Below, piece after piece: positions 26,032 to 35,514 of a stretch of 35,673 bases of DNA. The stretch is from contig SHMT01000039.1 of the NCBI GenBank assembly GCA_004282745.1, forward strand, positions 1-35,673, read 5' to 3'. The stretch is from Candidatus Scalindua sp. SCAELEC01. GTDB taxonomy: Bacteria; Planctomycetota; Brocadiia; Brocadiales; Scalinduaceae. Position 1 is the first letter of the stretch. Each line of letters starts with the position of its first letter. Position numbers and translations under genes: made by a program. The notes beneath the pieces were generated by a model. That model was given only the letters and a program-made list of their open reading frames with translations. It had not been told where the DNA came from and did no database searches.

Positions 26032-26931
26032 TTAATGATGATCAATAACAATCCATCGATCAGGGATCAATCCAGGAAATCCCCATGCAGTAACTTTCCC
26101 CTGTAACATGCCAGGAGTAATGATTACTGTGTCAGCTTGAGTTTCACCCAACCATGCTCCCCACCAGCTAAATGAGCTGTTAGCAATTATAAAATGCCTG
26201 CACTTTGTCATAAGCCATAGGTCAGCATATGCATTTTCATCTCCATTATTGTGGGAGACATAAGCAACATTGTCCCCAGGGAACTTAAGTAATTTGCGTG
26301 CTGCATCAGTGTTATCAGAAAACAGAAAGTACCGTGGTGATACTATTTTTTTTTCTATAAGTGCAATCGCGTTATGGTAATAAGCCAAAGAAGCATTGTG
26401 TGAAAAATTGCTGCTTAACTCATCAAACAAACGCACATGTATTGCTACAGCATTACTCTTGAGAATTTCTTCATTCATACGCAGATTTTTAGCATCTGAA
26501 GGTGAAGCAATGCGAAGATCCTCTCTAAGAGATTGTTCAATATCCTTAAAATAACCTTCACTCTGCCAATACCCCTCAAGATATACCGTCCCTCTCGGGT
26601 TGTACTCCAAAAGGCGCGGGTCAAAACCAATCCCCTCCTGCTGTATATACTGCCGTTGTTCAAGCGGCCTGCGTTGATTGATGCGACGCTTCAAATATCG
26701 ACGCATACGAGAGAACGGCTCAAACCTTTCAGCACGAGTAGCATTACGGCATGGGATGTTAAAATGGTTAAGCTGATAATGTCGCTCATAGTCGTGGTCG
26801 TATGCAAACCCACTTACATTGTCAATGACAAGTTCTGCGTTATTTACTATCGAAAGCCGACGAGCTGCGGCATAGCAAAAGAGCTGGTTCCCGATGCCGC
26901 CGAAAATGCGGGTGATAATTTTTGTAGGCAT
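26032..26931 (-). CDS. GT11 alpha-1,2-fucosyltransferase
   Basis: A 299-residue family 11 glycosyltransferase. The N-terminal GDP-binding signature is GGIGNQLFCYAAARRLS (11-27). The catalytic H-x-R motif is VAIHVRLFDE (His165, Arg167), where the family more often has HVRRGD. NSSFSWWGAWLGE near 250 and the final WGFPGLIPDRWIVI complete the fold. It transfers L-fucose from GDP-fucose to a galactosyl-type acceptor at the cytoplasmic face. The start follows the polymerase-like gene stop by four bases. GDP-fucose would have to be made elsewhere because only a scrap of the synthase is seen at 35065. Confidence 0.9.
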   Translation of the reverse strand: MPTKIITRIFGGIGNQLFCYAAARRLSIVNNAELVIDNVSGFAYDHDYERHYQLNHFNIPCRNATRAERFEPFSRMRRYLKRRINQRRPLEQRQYIQQEGIGFDPRLLEYNPRGTVYLEGYWQSEGYFKDIEQSLREDLRIASPSDAKNLRMNEEILKSNAVAIHVRLFDELSSNFSHNASLAYYHNAIALIEKKIVSPRYFLFSDNTDAARKLLKFPGDNVAYVSHNNGDENAYADLWLMTKCRHFIIANSSFSWWGAWLGETQADTVIITPGMLQGKVTAWGFPGLIPDRWIVIDHH

Positions 26932-26935
26932 ATCT

Positions 26936-28420
26936 TCAGATCAAGAATTTGTAAACCAAGTAAAACAACGCGCACATTGCCAGCAATACAATCCAGCGCA
27001 ACGTCCAGCGTCGCACCTCTCTTGTTCGGCAACAGGTATAACCCTGCCACATGCATGCAAAGAGCAACAGGGTGAACATCAACCGATAGCGTCCGTGGAC
27101 GATAAGATTGCCACCAGCGACGGAAGCAAAGGTGACCCAGAACGTGATCGGAATAATCAATGGTGCGGGGAACCGCTTGCGATTACGCCAGGCTTGCGCA
27201 GTCCCGGCCAGAACAAACGGGAAGCCAAGCAACATCATGGCCGATGTCGGTATAACCATCAGACGTTGCCAGGCGCTCCAACTACCGCTAATCAATTCAG
27301 TCAAGGAGATGTAGATATTCGGCAGAGGTGTTGCCAAATATAGTAGCATGCGAGGCAGCAGAAAAACGATCGACTGCCATGCGCTGCTCGGGACGAGCAG
27401 CAAACCGATAGAATTTTCGCTCCATTCGTCGTGGGCAGCAACATTGGCCTCAACCGACTGAATCCGGTTCAGGGTAGCAAAGTAATCGATGTTATAACCC
27501 CCGGTGAATTGCTGGATGAGTGGTCCTGCCAACAGAGCGCCTACGCCCATCGCTATCAGCAGCACCTTTAGCACTGGCCCCAACGTGCGGTGTGATTTTA
27601 GAATTAGTGCCATGGCGGTGATGCTTACCACCAACGGAATCACCATACTGGTACGCACCATCAGAATGGCGGCGAAAGCGGCGCCGGACAACAGCAGCGT
27701 GCCGCTCAGCGATGCACGGCAAATTCCGACCATATATTTTCCGGCTGACAGAGCTGCGATCAGGATCAGAACCAACATGAGAGTTTCCCTACTTGTCATC
27801 ACGTCGTACCACAGCACCTCCGGCACCAATAGTAGACAGGCGATTGTCCAGTCCTTACCAGTCCTCTCTGCGGAAAAAGTATACGCACAGCGGATCAGAA
27901 ACCGCGTCCCAAGTAGGGTGACAAAGGCATTGATCAGTGCCGGAATCACAGGATTGTGACCAAAGAGATAGAAAATCCCCGCAAAATAATAAATGATACC
28001 TTGATAGTTTGAGCCAACTACCGGGTTCCAGCCGTTTTCAATCAATTTCCAGGCATCCCGGAAATAACGTTGAGGATCGTAGCCCCAGCTTACTGAAATT
28101 GCCTCATCTAATTCTGGGATCCACCCCGCATAAAGCAGAAAGATTGTAATGGCGATTTTAAACAGCCAGAATGTCCCTAACAAACTGATACGCGGATCTT
28201 TCAGGGAAACTCTCGTACGGTGACAAAGCCACAAACCGCTGATGGTCACCAAAATGAAAATTGCCAGCGTATTGAGAACTGCTATATGGACGGTACTCCC
28301 CAGCCAATACACACCCAACCAGAGCAATAATTGCAGCAGGATGGTTCGCCACAGGGACATCGACCGCATAGGTTGTCGTATGCTCAACTGGGTTGATGGT
28401 AACGTATGCGTTTTTCTCAT
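26936..28420 (-). CDS. Polytopic membrane protein, polymerase or GT39-like
   Basis: A 494-residue protein with about ten hydrophobic spans. A conserved-looking loop, SWGYDPQRYFRDAWKLIENG, lies after the third or fourth span, followed by NYQGIIYYFAGIFYLFG. This resembles membrane glycosyltransferases of the GT39/PMT type and some Wzy-like polymerases. In this operon, which has a flippase but no other polymerase, a repeat-unit polymerase role is the likely one. It is GC-richer than its neighbours, suggesting a separate origin. Stop and start spacing to flanking genes is 4 and 12 bases. Confidence 0.65.
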   Translation of the reverse strand: MRKTHTLPSTQLSIRQPMRSMSLWRTILLQLLLWLGVYWLGSTVHIAVLNTLAIFILVTISGLWLCHRTRVSLKDPRISLLGTFWLFKIAITIFLLYAGWIPELDEAISVSWGYDPQRYFRDAWKLIENGWNPVVGSNYQGIIYYFAGIFYLFGHNPVIPALINAFVTLLGTRFLIRCAYTFSAERTGKDWTIACLLLVPEVLWYDVMTSRETLMLVLILIAALSAGKYMVGICRASLSGTLLLSGAAFAAILMVRTSMVIPLVVSITAMALILKSHRTLGPVLKVLLIAMGVGALLAGPLIQQFTGGYNIDYFATLNRIQSVEANVAAHDEWSENSIGLLLVPSSAWQSIVFLLPRMLLYLATPLPNIYISLTELISGSWSAWQRLMVIPTSAMMLLGFPFVLAGTAQAWRNRKRFPAPLIIPITFWVTFASVAGGNLIVHGRYRLMFTLLLFACMWQGYTCCRTREVRRWTLRWIVLLAMCALFYLVYKFLI

Positions 28421-28432
28421 TACAGCGACTTT

Positions 28433-29128
28433 TCAACCATGTTTCACCGCTACACAATGCCATCCAAAGCAAGCCAGATCCTCCGCCCGCTTATCACAAC
28501 GCAGTTTGAAATATAAAACACCCAACAAACTGAAGGCATAGGCAAGCGGCCAGCTCCAGTTTCTGAGCTGTCTCTCCATGCTGCCAAGGCGAGTCAATTC
28601 CTGCCCTATGCAGGCGAACCAATCACCATTATGGCTAAGTTCGTCGATGTTGAAGCCGCGCTGACCAAGGTGATGTTCATACCAGTAACGGGAAAATCCG
28701 CTATAGTAATGATATGGCGCCATATGCACTAGTGAGGCGAAAGGAGCTGTAAGAATCAACCTTCCTCCTGGTTTGAGTAATCGTGCGAATTCGTCAAGTG
28801 CGTGAGTCGGCTCAGGCACATGTTCCAGCACTTCACTGCAAATAATGGCATCGAAGCTAGCATCTGGAGCAGGAATCGACGTGATATCACTCACCAAGTC
28901 GATGTGGCTAGTGTCCCAGTGCTTGCATTGTAAACCTTTATTGATTGCCTCATCCTGTCCCTGATATTGACAAAAATCTTGTGATACATAGTCGAGATAA
29001 CCGCAGTATTGTCTATTCTTTAACTCACCTGCACCAGCATCAAGTATGCGTGTACCCATTGGCAACTCAGAAAGAACCTTCTTCAGCCAATCTTGTCTAT
29101 TAATTTCGTTTATATTTTTGTTAAACAT
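28433..29128 (-). CDS. Class I SAM-dependent methyltransferase
   Basis: A 231-residue methyltransferase from the ATG at 29126-29128, supported by a GAG at the right distance and by spacing of seven bases from the DUF268 stop. An upstream in-frame start would overlap that gene. Motif I is RILDAGAGELKNRQ (residues 28-41); ICSEVLEHVPEP (about 97-108) and LLKPGGRLILTAPF follow. YHYYSGFSRYWYEHHL is common to Methyltransf_11 enzymes of glycan clusters. It probably methylates a sugar of the repeat unit. Confidence 0.82.
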   Translation of the reverse strand: MFNKNINEINRQDWLKKVLSELPMGTRILDAGAGELKNRQYCGYLDYVSQDFCQYQGQDEAINKGLQCKHWDTSHIDLVSDITSIPAPDASFDAIICSEVLEHVPEPTHALDEFARLLKPGGRLILTAPFASLVHMAPYHYYSGFSRYWYEHHLGQRGFNIDELSHNGDWFACIGQELTRLGSMERQLRNWSWPLAYAFSLLGVLYFKLRCDKRAEDLACFGWHCVAVKHG

Positions 29129-29135
29129 TGTATCT

Positions 29136-29918
29136 CTATTGAATTTTTTTTTTGAATATAAGAATACCAAGATTGTATCGATCCTCGGCAAGCTTTCGAA
29201 GATTTTCCTCGGTCAACGATACCTTACGCACCATTCCTCCTTCTTGAATCACCGACAACCCTCGGACGCTAAGCGCGTTTGTTTCTGCGCATTGAATAAT
29301 CGTGCGGGGATCAAAAACACGGTTAGCATTGAACTCGACCCGATCAATTCCGATGGGAACGGACAGGTAAAAGACCCCATCATCCCGCAGCAAACCCGCC
29401 ATATTTGCAAGTCCACGCTCAAAACCTTTAGGATCAATCGGGTCGCCATACCTGCCTAAGCCAAAGTGCTCCAGCGCATGCAGGCAGGAAAGAGAGTCGC
29501 AATAGCCCACCATATTATCCAGAGGCTTCATAAGATCGGCCTGTTTAAATGTTATGCCCGGTATTTGAGTTGTCATTGGTCTGACATCTAACACCTCAAT
29601 TTCACGAAAGCTAGCCACGTGGGCGACAAACCCATCCACGCGAGATCCAATATCTACATGCTTCTCCGGCTTGGACTCAAAGATCATCCTGGCCACCAGC
29701 AAATCCTGCCAGAAGTACTCGTTCTTGGTCGTTCCGCCTTCTTCATGCCAGTCGTACAGACAAGGACTCAAATCAAGTTCCCCAGCATAGCTGTCGCGAA
29801 AACGATAATAATCACGCATATATCGCGGCAGGCCCAGCAAAGAGCGGAAAAATATTCTCGGATCTAGCCCAAACTGGTTGGCGATGAGCCAATGTGTTTT
29901 GATTAGAAATCTTTTCAT
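29136..29918 (-). CDS. DUF268 protein, possible methyltransferase fold
   Basis: A 260-residue DUF268 protein. Typical pieces are YDWHEEGGTTKNEYFWQDLL, HVDIGSRVDGFVAHVAS, HALEHFGLGRYGDPID, and VPIGIDRVEFNANRVFDP. DIGSRVDG occupies the position of a SAM-binding glycine loop, so an unusual methyltransferase is plausible, but no activity is established for the family. It recurs in polysaccharide loci beside GT4 and methyltransferase genes, as here. The start overlaps the GT4 stop (ATGA, 29915-29918). Confidence 0.8.
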   Translation of the reverse strand: MKRFLIKTHWLIANQFGLDPRIFFRSLLGLPRYMRDYYRFRDSYAGELDLSPCLYDWHEEGGTTKNEYFWQDLLVARMIFESKPEKHVDIGSRVDGFVAHVASFREIEVLDVRPMTTQIPGITFKQADLMKPLDNMVGYCDSLSCLHALEHFGLGRYGDPIDPKGFERGLANMAGLLRDDGVFYLSVPIGIDRVEFNANRVFDPRTIIQCAETNALSVRGLSVIQEGGMVRKVSLTEENLRKLAEDRYNLGILIFKKKIQ

Positions 29919-31300
29919 CTAAGGGCTCTGACGAAAGACCTAAAAATAGATTGATATGTATCAACAACCACCTGCATGTATTCCTTGACTGTCTTAATCT
30001 GAGGAAACTCTATTTGTCCAGAGCGAATATGATCCTTCTGTGATACAGCACACCGAATTGCATCAGTAAGTGAGCTAACCGACATAAATTCAGCCAGGTA
30101 TCCATTCTTATTATCAATCACTAAATCCTCAATTGGCGGCACTCGCGTAGCTATAACCGGAACCTGATAAGACAACGCCTCAACCAGCGACAGTGGGGTA
30201 TTATCTATCCATACAGAAGGAATGATCACCACATCGGTACTGTTTAATAAAGGCTCTACCTCCACCCAGCCTAACCACTCCACTATAGTGCCACCCACCT
30301 TGCTCGGGTATTTTGCCTTAAGCTCGGTACAGTACTTTGAGGTATTCGTCCCTGCTATACGCAATTGCATTGGACCTGCATCATGTATTTTTTCAAGTGC
30401 ATCGAAAATAAGATGAATCCCTTTTTCTGGAGACACACGGCCTATATAGGTAATCGTAAACAACTGTTCCGGTATGATTGACTTCTCTATCTTAACAAGG
30501 TCATGATACCAGGGCATAACTGTAATGCGGTCAGGTGGTGCGCCGAGTTGTGTGAAAAACTGCCGTCCAAACTCGGACGGAGTAAAGCAATGGGATAGTT
30601 TTGATAGCACACGAGTTGCACGGGTATAGTTCTTTGCTGAACGCTGCTGTGCTGAATACCGTACGATGCCACGTTGCCGAAGCATATCTCGTAGCAATGT
30701 CCTCTCAAGCATTGGTAAAAATTGCCTGACTGTTTTGTATTGCACAAGTGTCTCATTAGCTCTGCCAACAAAGCCTCGTCCGCTCACAACACATTTTGCA
30801 CACTTGTCGACTGCAACTTGTCCGTCACAAAGAACATTATTACCCATAACCAATACAGTTCGTAGACAGGCAATACCCCAATCATGGTTGGTATAGACTG
30901 TTGGTATACCAAGACGTTGGGCTGAATCGAGCAGCCACCAGAGGCCATGGCGATGTTGAAGATGGACAATGTCAGGCGTTAGAGATTGTAATAACTGCAT
31001 CCCGTAGGTCACTGCAGCTTCCCATGCAGCCTCTGAAATAACATTTCCACCTGCTATTTCATTCCATTCTAAAGGTGCCTTGAAAACACGATAAGTTAAT
31101 CCCCCTCTAACCACCTTTAAGGCTGGAACTTCTGCAATTTGATTTGGCAGTGGACCAGTCCACAAATCGTTAAGCGGCCATGTTAGTATTTCAATATCAA
31201 CCCCGAAATCCTCTTGCAGTGATTTTGCTTGCAGAACCACATTTTTGTTTACGCCGATTGAATCGGGGTCGACGTAACGGCTGACTATCAAGACTTTCAT
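29915..31300 (-). CDS. GT4 glycosyltransferase
   Basis: A 461-residue GT-B enzyme from the ATG at 31298-31300, ten bases after the NTase stop; the frame is open farther upstream but overlaps that gene. The N-terminus MKVLIVSRYVDPDSIGVNKN and the CDGQVAVDKCAKCVVSGRG insertion near 165-185 are characteristic of a GT4 subgroup with a Cys-containing loop. Donor-domain motifs are TYIGRVSPEKGIHLIFDAL, STDVVIIPSVWIDNTPLSLV and YQVPVIATRVPPIEDLV. Substrate unknown. Confidence 0.87.
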   Translation of the reverse strand: MKVLIVSRYVDPDSIGVNKNVVLQAKSLQEDFGVDIEILTWPLNDLWTGPLPNQIAEVPALKVVRGGLTYRVFKAPLEWNEIAGGNVISEAAWEAAVTYGMQLLQSLTPDIVHLQHRHGLWWLLDSAQRLGIPTVYTNHDWGIACLRTVLVMGNNVLCDGQVAVDKCAKCVVSGRGFVGRANETLVQYKTVRQFLPMLERTLLRDMLRQRGIVRYSAQQRSAKNYTRATRVLSKLSHCFTPSEFGRQFFTQLGAPPDRITVMPWYHDLVKIEKSIIPEQLFTITYIGRVSPEKGIHLIFDALEKIHDAGPMQLRIAGTNTSKYCTELKAKYPSKVGGTIVEWLGWVEVEPLLNSTDVVIIPSVWIDNTPLSLVEALSYQVPVIATRVPPIEDLVIDNKNGYLAEFMSVSSLTDAIRCAVSQKDHIRSGQIEFPQIKTVKEYMQVVVDTYQSIFRSFVRALR

Positions 31301-31310
31301 GGGAATCGCT

Positions 31311-32333
31311 CTATCGCTCACTGGCGCCAAACGTGAAAGTACGTACACACGCGTTAATTATTTTTATCATACGTAGTCTGCTTTTGGAAAGTGATATTGC
31401 AAATGGTGTTATAAAGGGATACGATAGCTCTTTTTCCTGATAAATCCTCGCCACCCTGCGACTGGCTTCAGAATATTCGAGAATTTTATTATTACCATTG
31501 ATGAGACCTATAAATCCCTCCCCAATTTTAATCAGACCATTTGGAACGCCCACAAATTTAAAACCACCTAATTGGTTCAATGTGGTTATTTTTTTGGCAA
31601 AAAGTACAGTGCTTCGGTTTGGGAAAAAAGGTCTTAACCCGTTAGTGTTCTTGTTATCTTCAGTAGGCGCGCAGAACTGATCAAAGGCCAGACAAGTAGA
31701 CCTAAATTGAAGCCAGAATTCATCTAAAATATACGCCTCATCAATAAAGTCACTATTTATGACTTTTCCTCTAAGTTTTTCACTTTTTCTCTCCATTTTT
31801 GAATTGACATCATTCAATGACGCGAAATAGTGCTCAGATGTTTCAAGATTCTTATGAATAAGCAACAGCAACCGAAGGGGTACCAGACGAGAACGATATA
31901 TACCCATGACTACTATGATAAGAAAAGACCACCATACCATATGCAAGCATTCCATGCTGTCATCATCTGGTCGCATAATGTTGGGGTTACATGTTCCAGA
32001 TATAAATTGCACATTATACATGGAATGCAATATATTCGCGTCTTCAAGGATTTCGTCTATCAAATACACCGGTCTATGCCAAAAGGTTTTTCGAAGTATT
32101 GGATCACTATTACACTCCTCTTCAAACTTGCGCTCCAATTTTAATATTTGCAACGGCCTACCGACGACGACCGCATCGATGTCAGAAACACCAGGGCAAC
32201 TTATATTTCCAAAGTATCCGATACGCACGCTTTTTATACCAACATCATTACACACGGCTTCAAATCTGGCTTGCGAATATTCGTATTCTTTATATCCAAG
32301 GTCCCTTGGCAGATCATCTATAACTTTCTTCAT
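31311..32333 (-). CDS. Nucleotidyltransferase-fold protein of unknown role (1)
   Basis: A 340-residue protein. The pol-beta NTase signature is recognisable in VRIGYFGNISCPGVSDIDAV (about residues 36-55): Gly followed by Asn rather than Ser, then Ser-Asp-Ile-Asp with two metal-binding Asp residues at 51 and 53. A central hydrophobic stretch (VWWSFLIIVVMGIYRSRLVP) might be membrane-associated or a buried helix. I do not recognise a named family. It pairs with a second NTase-fold gene immediately upstream (21 bases), in the flippase-GT4 operon. A nucleotidyl or phosphoryl transfer to a glycan or its precursor is possible but speculative. Confidence 0.6.
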   Translation of the reverse strand: MKKVIDDLPRDLGYKEYEYSQARFEAVCNDVGIKSVRIGYFGNISCPGVSDIDAVVVGRPLQILKLERKFEEECNSDPILRKTFWHRPVYLIDEILEDANILHSMYNVQFISGTCNPNIMRPDDDSMECLHMVWWSFLIIVVMGIYRSRLVPLRLLLLIHKNLETSEHYFASLNDVNSKMERKSEKLRGKVINSDFIDEAYILDEFWLQFRSTCLAFDQFCAPTEDNKNTNGLRPFFPNRSTVLFAKKITTLNQLGGFKFVGVPNGLIKIGEGFIGLINGNNKILEYSEASRRVARIYQEKELSYPFITPFAISLSKSRLRMIKIINACVRTFTFGASER

Positions 32334-32354
32334 TCTTTTTTTATTTTCTATAGG

Positions 32355-33341
32355 TTATGGAACATTTGCCTCTGATTCGATTAATTTTTTAGATTGAGCG
32401 AGAAATGTCTGAACCATCGATAACCGCAATATTGGAAACAAGTCTTTTTGAAATCTGGGTGCAAATATTTTAGCAAATACCCTGTACGCGTGCGGATTCA
32501 TAAACAGAAATGGACTGTACTTAAATAAACAATATCTCCATCCACTTAACGCCTTCGACCATGTCTTTCTGATTAACTCACAGGTATGCAATAGGTCAAG
32601 TGATTCTCCGGCCAACACTTGACCTGCATGCTCTATTGCCCATTTCTTTGAAACACGCATACCGTTGATTTGAAACATATAAGCCGGTGTTAACAATACA
32701 GATCCAACCAGACATTTCATCCTATACAGGTTGATGCGGCCATCTTGATATTCACTGAATAACTGCTCGATTCCGGTTACCGTACCAAGCAGATTCCGTT
32801 TAATCCCGTAATACGTTTTGGTTTTACATATATTCGCATGTACAGATTCCGGCCCACGGATGCATAGAGCACCATCAAGGACTTTAATCGGCATGTAAGA
32901 CTCATCTAATGCAAGCAGTTGTTCTTGGGATAATATCCAATGGCCATGATGTTGTAGTGGATCAAGCCTGCAGAATCGCATATCAACTTTGTTCAACCAG
33001 GCACGAAATTTTCTTTCATTAGAGTTATCCGAATATTTATTCTCGGAATATATAATTAGGTCGTCGAAATCGGAGAAGGCTATATTGCTTCCATCCCCCC
33101 AACTTCCATGAATATATATCCAGACATTTAAGAATTGTTCATGTCCGTTAAAGGCCTGGGCTATCTGGTGTGGCAAAGACCGCTTTCGTACAGTAACAAC
33201 ATCCGAAAGAAACTCGCTCTGAACAGATGTGTCGTCAATACAAACCGCAGCATACGGGCGTGGGCTATGCATGATTCGCCAAATATCGCGCATAAGCGTT
33301 GCCAAGATGCCACCTGGATATGGGTTTAATATAGACCTCAA
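32355..33341 (-). CDS. Nucleotidyltransferase-fold protein of unknown role (2)
   Basis: A 328-residue protein with a clearer NTase signature: IYIHGSWGDGSNIAFSDFDD (residues 75-94), Gly-Ser, then Asp-Phe-Asp-Asp as metal ligands. A third carboxylate may be in IKVLDGALCIRG. LQHHGHWILSQEQLLAL at about 128-144 resembles an active-site segment in sugar-linked NTases, but no named family is recognised. Its start overlaps the flippase stop (ATGA, 33338-33341), so it is translated with it. Its role in repeat-unit decoration is inferred from context only. Confidence 0.6.
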   Translation of the reverse strand: MRSILNPYPGGILATLMRDIWRIMHSPRPYAAVCIDDTSVQSEFLSDVVTVRKRSLPHQIAQAFNGHEQFLNVWIYIHGSWGDGSNIAFSDFDDLIIYSENKYSDNSNERKFRAWLNKVDMRFCRLDPLQHHGHWILSQEQLLALDESYMPIKVLDGALCIRGPESVHANICKTKTYYGIKRNLLGTVTGIEQLFSEYQDGRINLYRMKCLVGSVLLTPAYMFQINGMRVSKKWAIEHAGQVLAGESLDLLHTCELIRKTWSKALSGWRYCLFKYSPFLFMNPHAYRVFAKIFAPRFQKDLFPILRLSMVQTFLAQSKKLIESEANVP

Positions 33342-34717
33342 GATGAAAAAAACCTCACGGAACGGTTAAATACACCAACCGGATTCATAGCTGTCAGCTT
33401 CATGAAAAAAATCGGCTTTGTCTCTGTTTGAAGAAGATCGAAGATTAATGCGGCAAAAGCGTAACTCAACATAGTTCCAATTGCCGCACCTGACAACCCT
33501 AACACTGGGATCAGGCTCATGTTGAGAACTACGTTAAACAATGCACCCAAGCTTGCGCGCTGTAAGCTGAGGATTTGACGATCTTCGGCAAGCATCCAAT
33601 GGTAACTCGTCACGCTCATCGCAACGAATATCCCAGTCCATATATGAATTGCAAGCACTAACGCAGCCGACTGGTAATCAGCTCCGTATACGAGTGCAAT
33701 GATTCTCTCTGTAAAAAACGTAAAGACAATTGCTAAGGATAAACTCAATGTTACTAAAACGTCAAAGACTGTTTGTAATCGTTGTAGATATAGTTCGAGA
33801 CTTCTCTCTTTTGCTCGAAGGATGGCTGGAAACACAGAAGCAATGATTACAGTGGGGACAAAATGCCATATCTGGCTCACGTTAACTGCCGCAGCGTAAA
33901 TACCAACCGCTTCATCACCCAGTATCAGACCTATCATAATCTTGTCAATACCCATATAAATAAGAGCAGCGAAACCCGAAAGAAATAAAGGCCAACTGGC
34001 TTGCAGTAAAAACCGAACCTGACCGATCCTAAAGATCCATTTAGTTAGTCGACCACCAGACCAATGGTAGACTGCGAGCATGGCCACGCAAATAAAAACT
34101 GATTCCGCCAGCACAATCCACAAAAAGGACAGGAGAGACGCTTCATTAAGAATAAGCGTAATCTTGGCAACTGCTGCGAGCAAAAACGCGCTGTTGGCAG
34201 CAACCACAGAGTATTTCGATTGAACCTGGGCTTCGAACCAATAAATGATCGGACTACAAAATTTAAACAAAAGGGTGAGGCCAGCTATAGCAACTGCGGT
34301 CTTGGAGATGGAATCATTTGGCCGTAGTACCTGAATAGTAGTTATTACCGCCAAGAATGCGACCATACCGCCCATAAGATGAAGCACAGCACTTGTGCCA
34401 AGAAACTCGTTAGTTAGTAATGGCTTTTTAACAATCTCACGAACTACTATTCCAGCCAACCCCATCATTGCTAGGGGGCTAAGCAAACCTACAAGTGAGA
34501 GGGTAAAGTTGTAGAGACCGAATTGTTCCGGCCCCAAGTAACGTGCGAACCACACGGTTACCACTCCGCCAACGCCCATCCGCAGAATCTTGTCGAAAAA
34601 AAGCCAGCAAATGTTATCGACAATCTTGAGAAAATTTGAGCGTTGTGCAATGCGGCGGTAAGTAGAAAATAGGGACAGCGACCGTTTTTGTCTCAACTGT
34701 TTCTTACTCAGCTTCAT
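33338..34717 (-). CDS. wzx: Oligosaccharide flippase (Wzx-type)
   Basis: A 459-residue protein of the MOP superfamily with about 12-14 hydrophobic spans. GVGGVVTVWFARYLGPEQFG at the N-terminus and LYNFTLSLVGLLSPLAMMGL follow the RfbX/Wzx pattern. GFAALIYMGIDKIMIGLILG and DEAVGIYAAAVNVSQIWHFV are typical of flippases. It moves the undecaprenyl-linked repeat unit across the inner membrane. It is the first gene of the right-hand operon and is coupled by ATGA to the next. The ATG at 34715-34717 is preferred over an in-frame TTG six bases upstream. Substrate cannot be read from the sequence. Confidence 0.9.
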   Translation of the reverse strand: MKLSKKQLRQKRSLSLFSTYRRIAQRSNFLKIVDNICWLFFDKILRMGVGGVVTVWFARYLGPEQFGLYNFTLSLVGLLSPLAMMGLAGIVVREIVKKPLLTNEFLGTSAVLHLMGGMVAFLAVITTIQVLRPNDSISKTAVAIAGLTLLFKFCSPIIYWFEAQVQSKYSVVAANSAFLLAAVAKITLILNEASLLSFLWIVLAESVFICVAMLAVYHWSGGRLTKWIFRIGQVRFLLQASWPLFLSGFAALIYMGIDKIMIGLILGDEAVGIYAAAVNVSQIWHFVPTVIIASVFPAILRAKERSLELYLQRLQTVFDVLVTLSLSLAIVFTFFTERIIALVYGADYQSAALVLAIHIWTGIFVAMSVTSYHWMLAEDRQILSLQRASLGALFNVVLNMSLIPVLGLSGAAIGTMLSYAFAALIFDLLQTETKPIFFMKLTAMNPVGVFNRSVRFFSS

Positions 34718-34727
34718 AATCAAATTC

Positions 34728-35001
34728 GGGGTCAGACCCCAGTGAAATTAAGAAGAGTAAAGGGGTCAGTAAAGGGGTCAAGTCCACTCTTGACTACATA
34801 GAAAAAGCTCAAAGCAATAAGCTCAAAGGGTAAAGTGAGCTTATAAAGGGGTAAAGGGGTCAAGTCCATACTTGACTACATCATGATTAATGCTCATGTA
34901 AAGTTGCAAAGTGACTAAAGTTAAAAGTGACTAAAATGTTATACAGATAATTGAGGAATTTCAGAATTCAAGAATTTAGGGATTAGCTAGCAGAGCTAGC
35001 T
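34728..35001. repeat. Cluster of short palindromes (REP-like) upstream of the flippase
   Basis: Four palindromes lie in about 270 bases: GGGGTC-a-GACCCC at 34728-34740; GTCAAG-tccact-CTTGAC within 34771-34799; GTCAAGT-ccat-ACTTGAC within 34853-34881; and AGCTAGC-aga-GCTAGCT at 34985-35001. The second and third belong to a 29-base unit differing at two positions. The spacer between carries aaagtgac-type low-complexity sequence. This fits REP-type repeats and might also terminate or attenuate transcription into the operon; no gene is present. Confidence 0.65.
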
Positions 35002-35064
35002 GTAATTAGTCAATTGCTTCGCTGTCAATGGTCAATAGTCATTTGTTCTTGGACAGTAGTCATT

Positions 35065-35316
<252 letters not shown>

Positions 35317-35357
35317 CTAATTGGACTATATATTGATTATCAAATATCTACTCTTAA

Positions 35358-35514
35358 CTATGCACCAGAGTTAACAATTTTATTCATTTGGGAATAGACC
35401 TTCCACATGTTCGGAAATGATAATTTTTCTCCTAATGCTTCCAATTCATCCGATGAGTTTGTTTTATTTAAACGCTCCTTTACATCAGGTTTTAATTCCC
35501 CCCACTTATTTCAT
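35358..35514 (-). other. Unrecognised short frame following a RelE-like gene
   Basis: It encodes KWGELKPDVKERLNKTNSSD and ELEALGEKLSFPNMWKVYSQ and ends at TAG 35358-35360. Its frame overlaps the RelE stop, but the only nearby ATG (35514) belongs to the RelE frame, suggesting a one-base frameshift at the start. It could be the second gene of the toxin module, but no family is recognised. Confidence 0.35.

Noticed and set aside
26533-27075. A 180-codon plus-strand frame spanning the fucosyltransferase and polymerase ends
   Set aside because: It lies antisense to two well supported genes, with no ribosome-binding site or recognisable motifs.
34771-34881. CRISPR array
   Set aside because: Only two similar units, separated by low-complexity sequence, with palindromic arms; no spacer series or cas gene.
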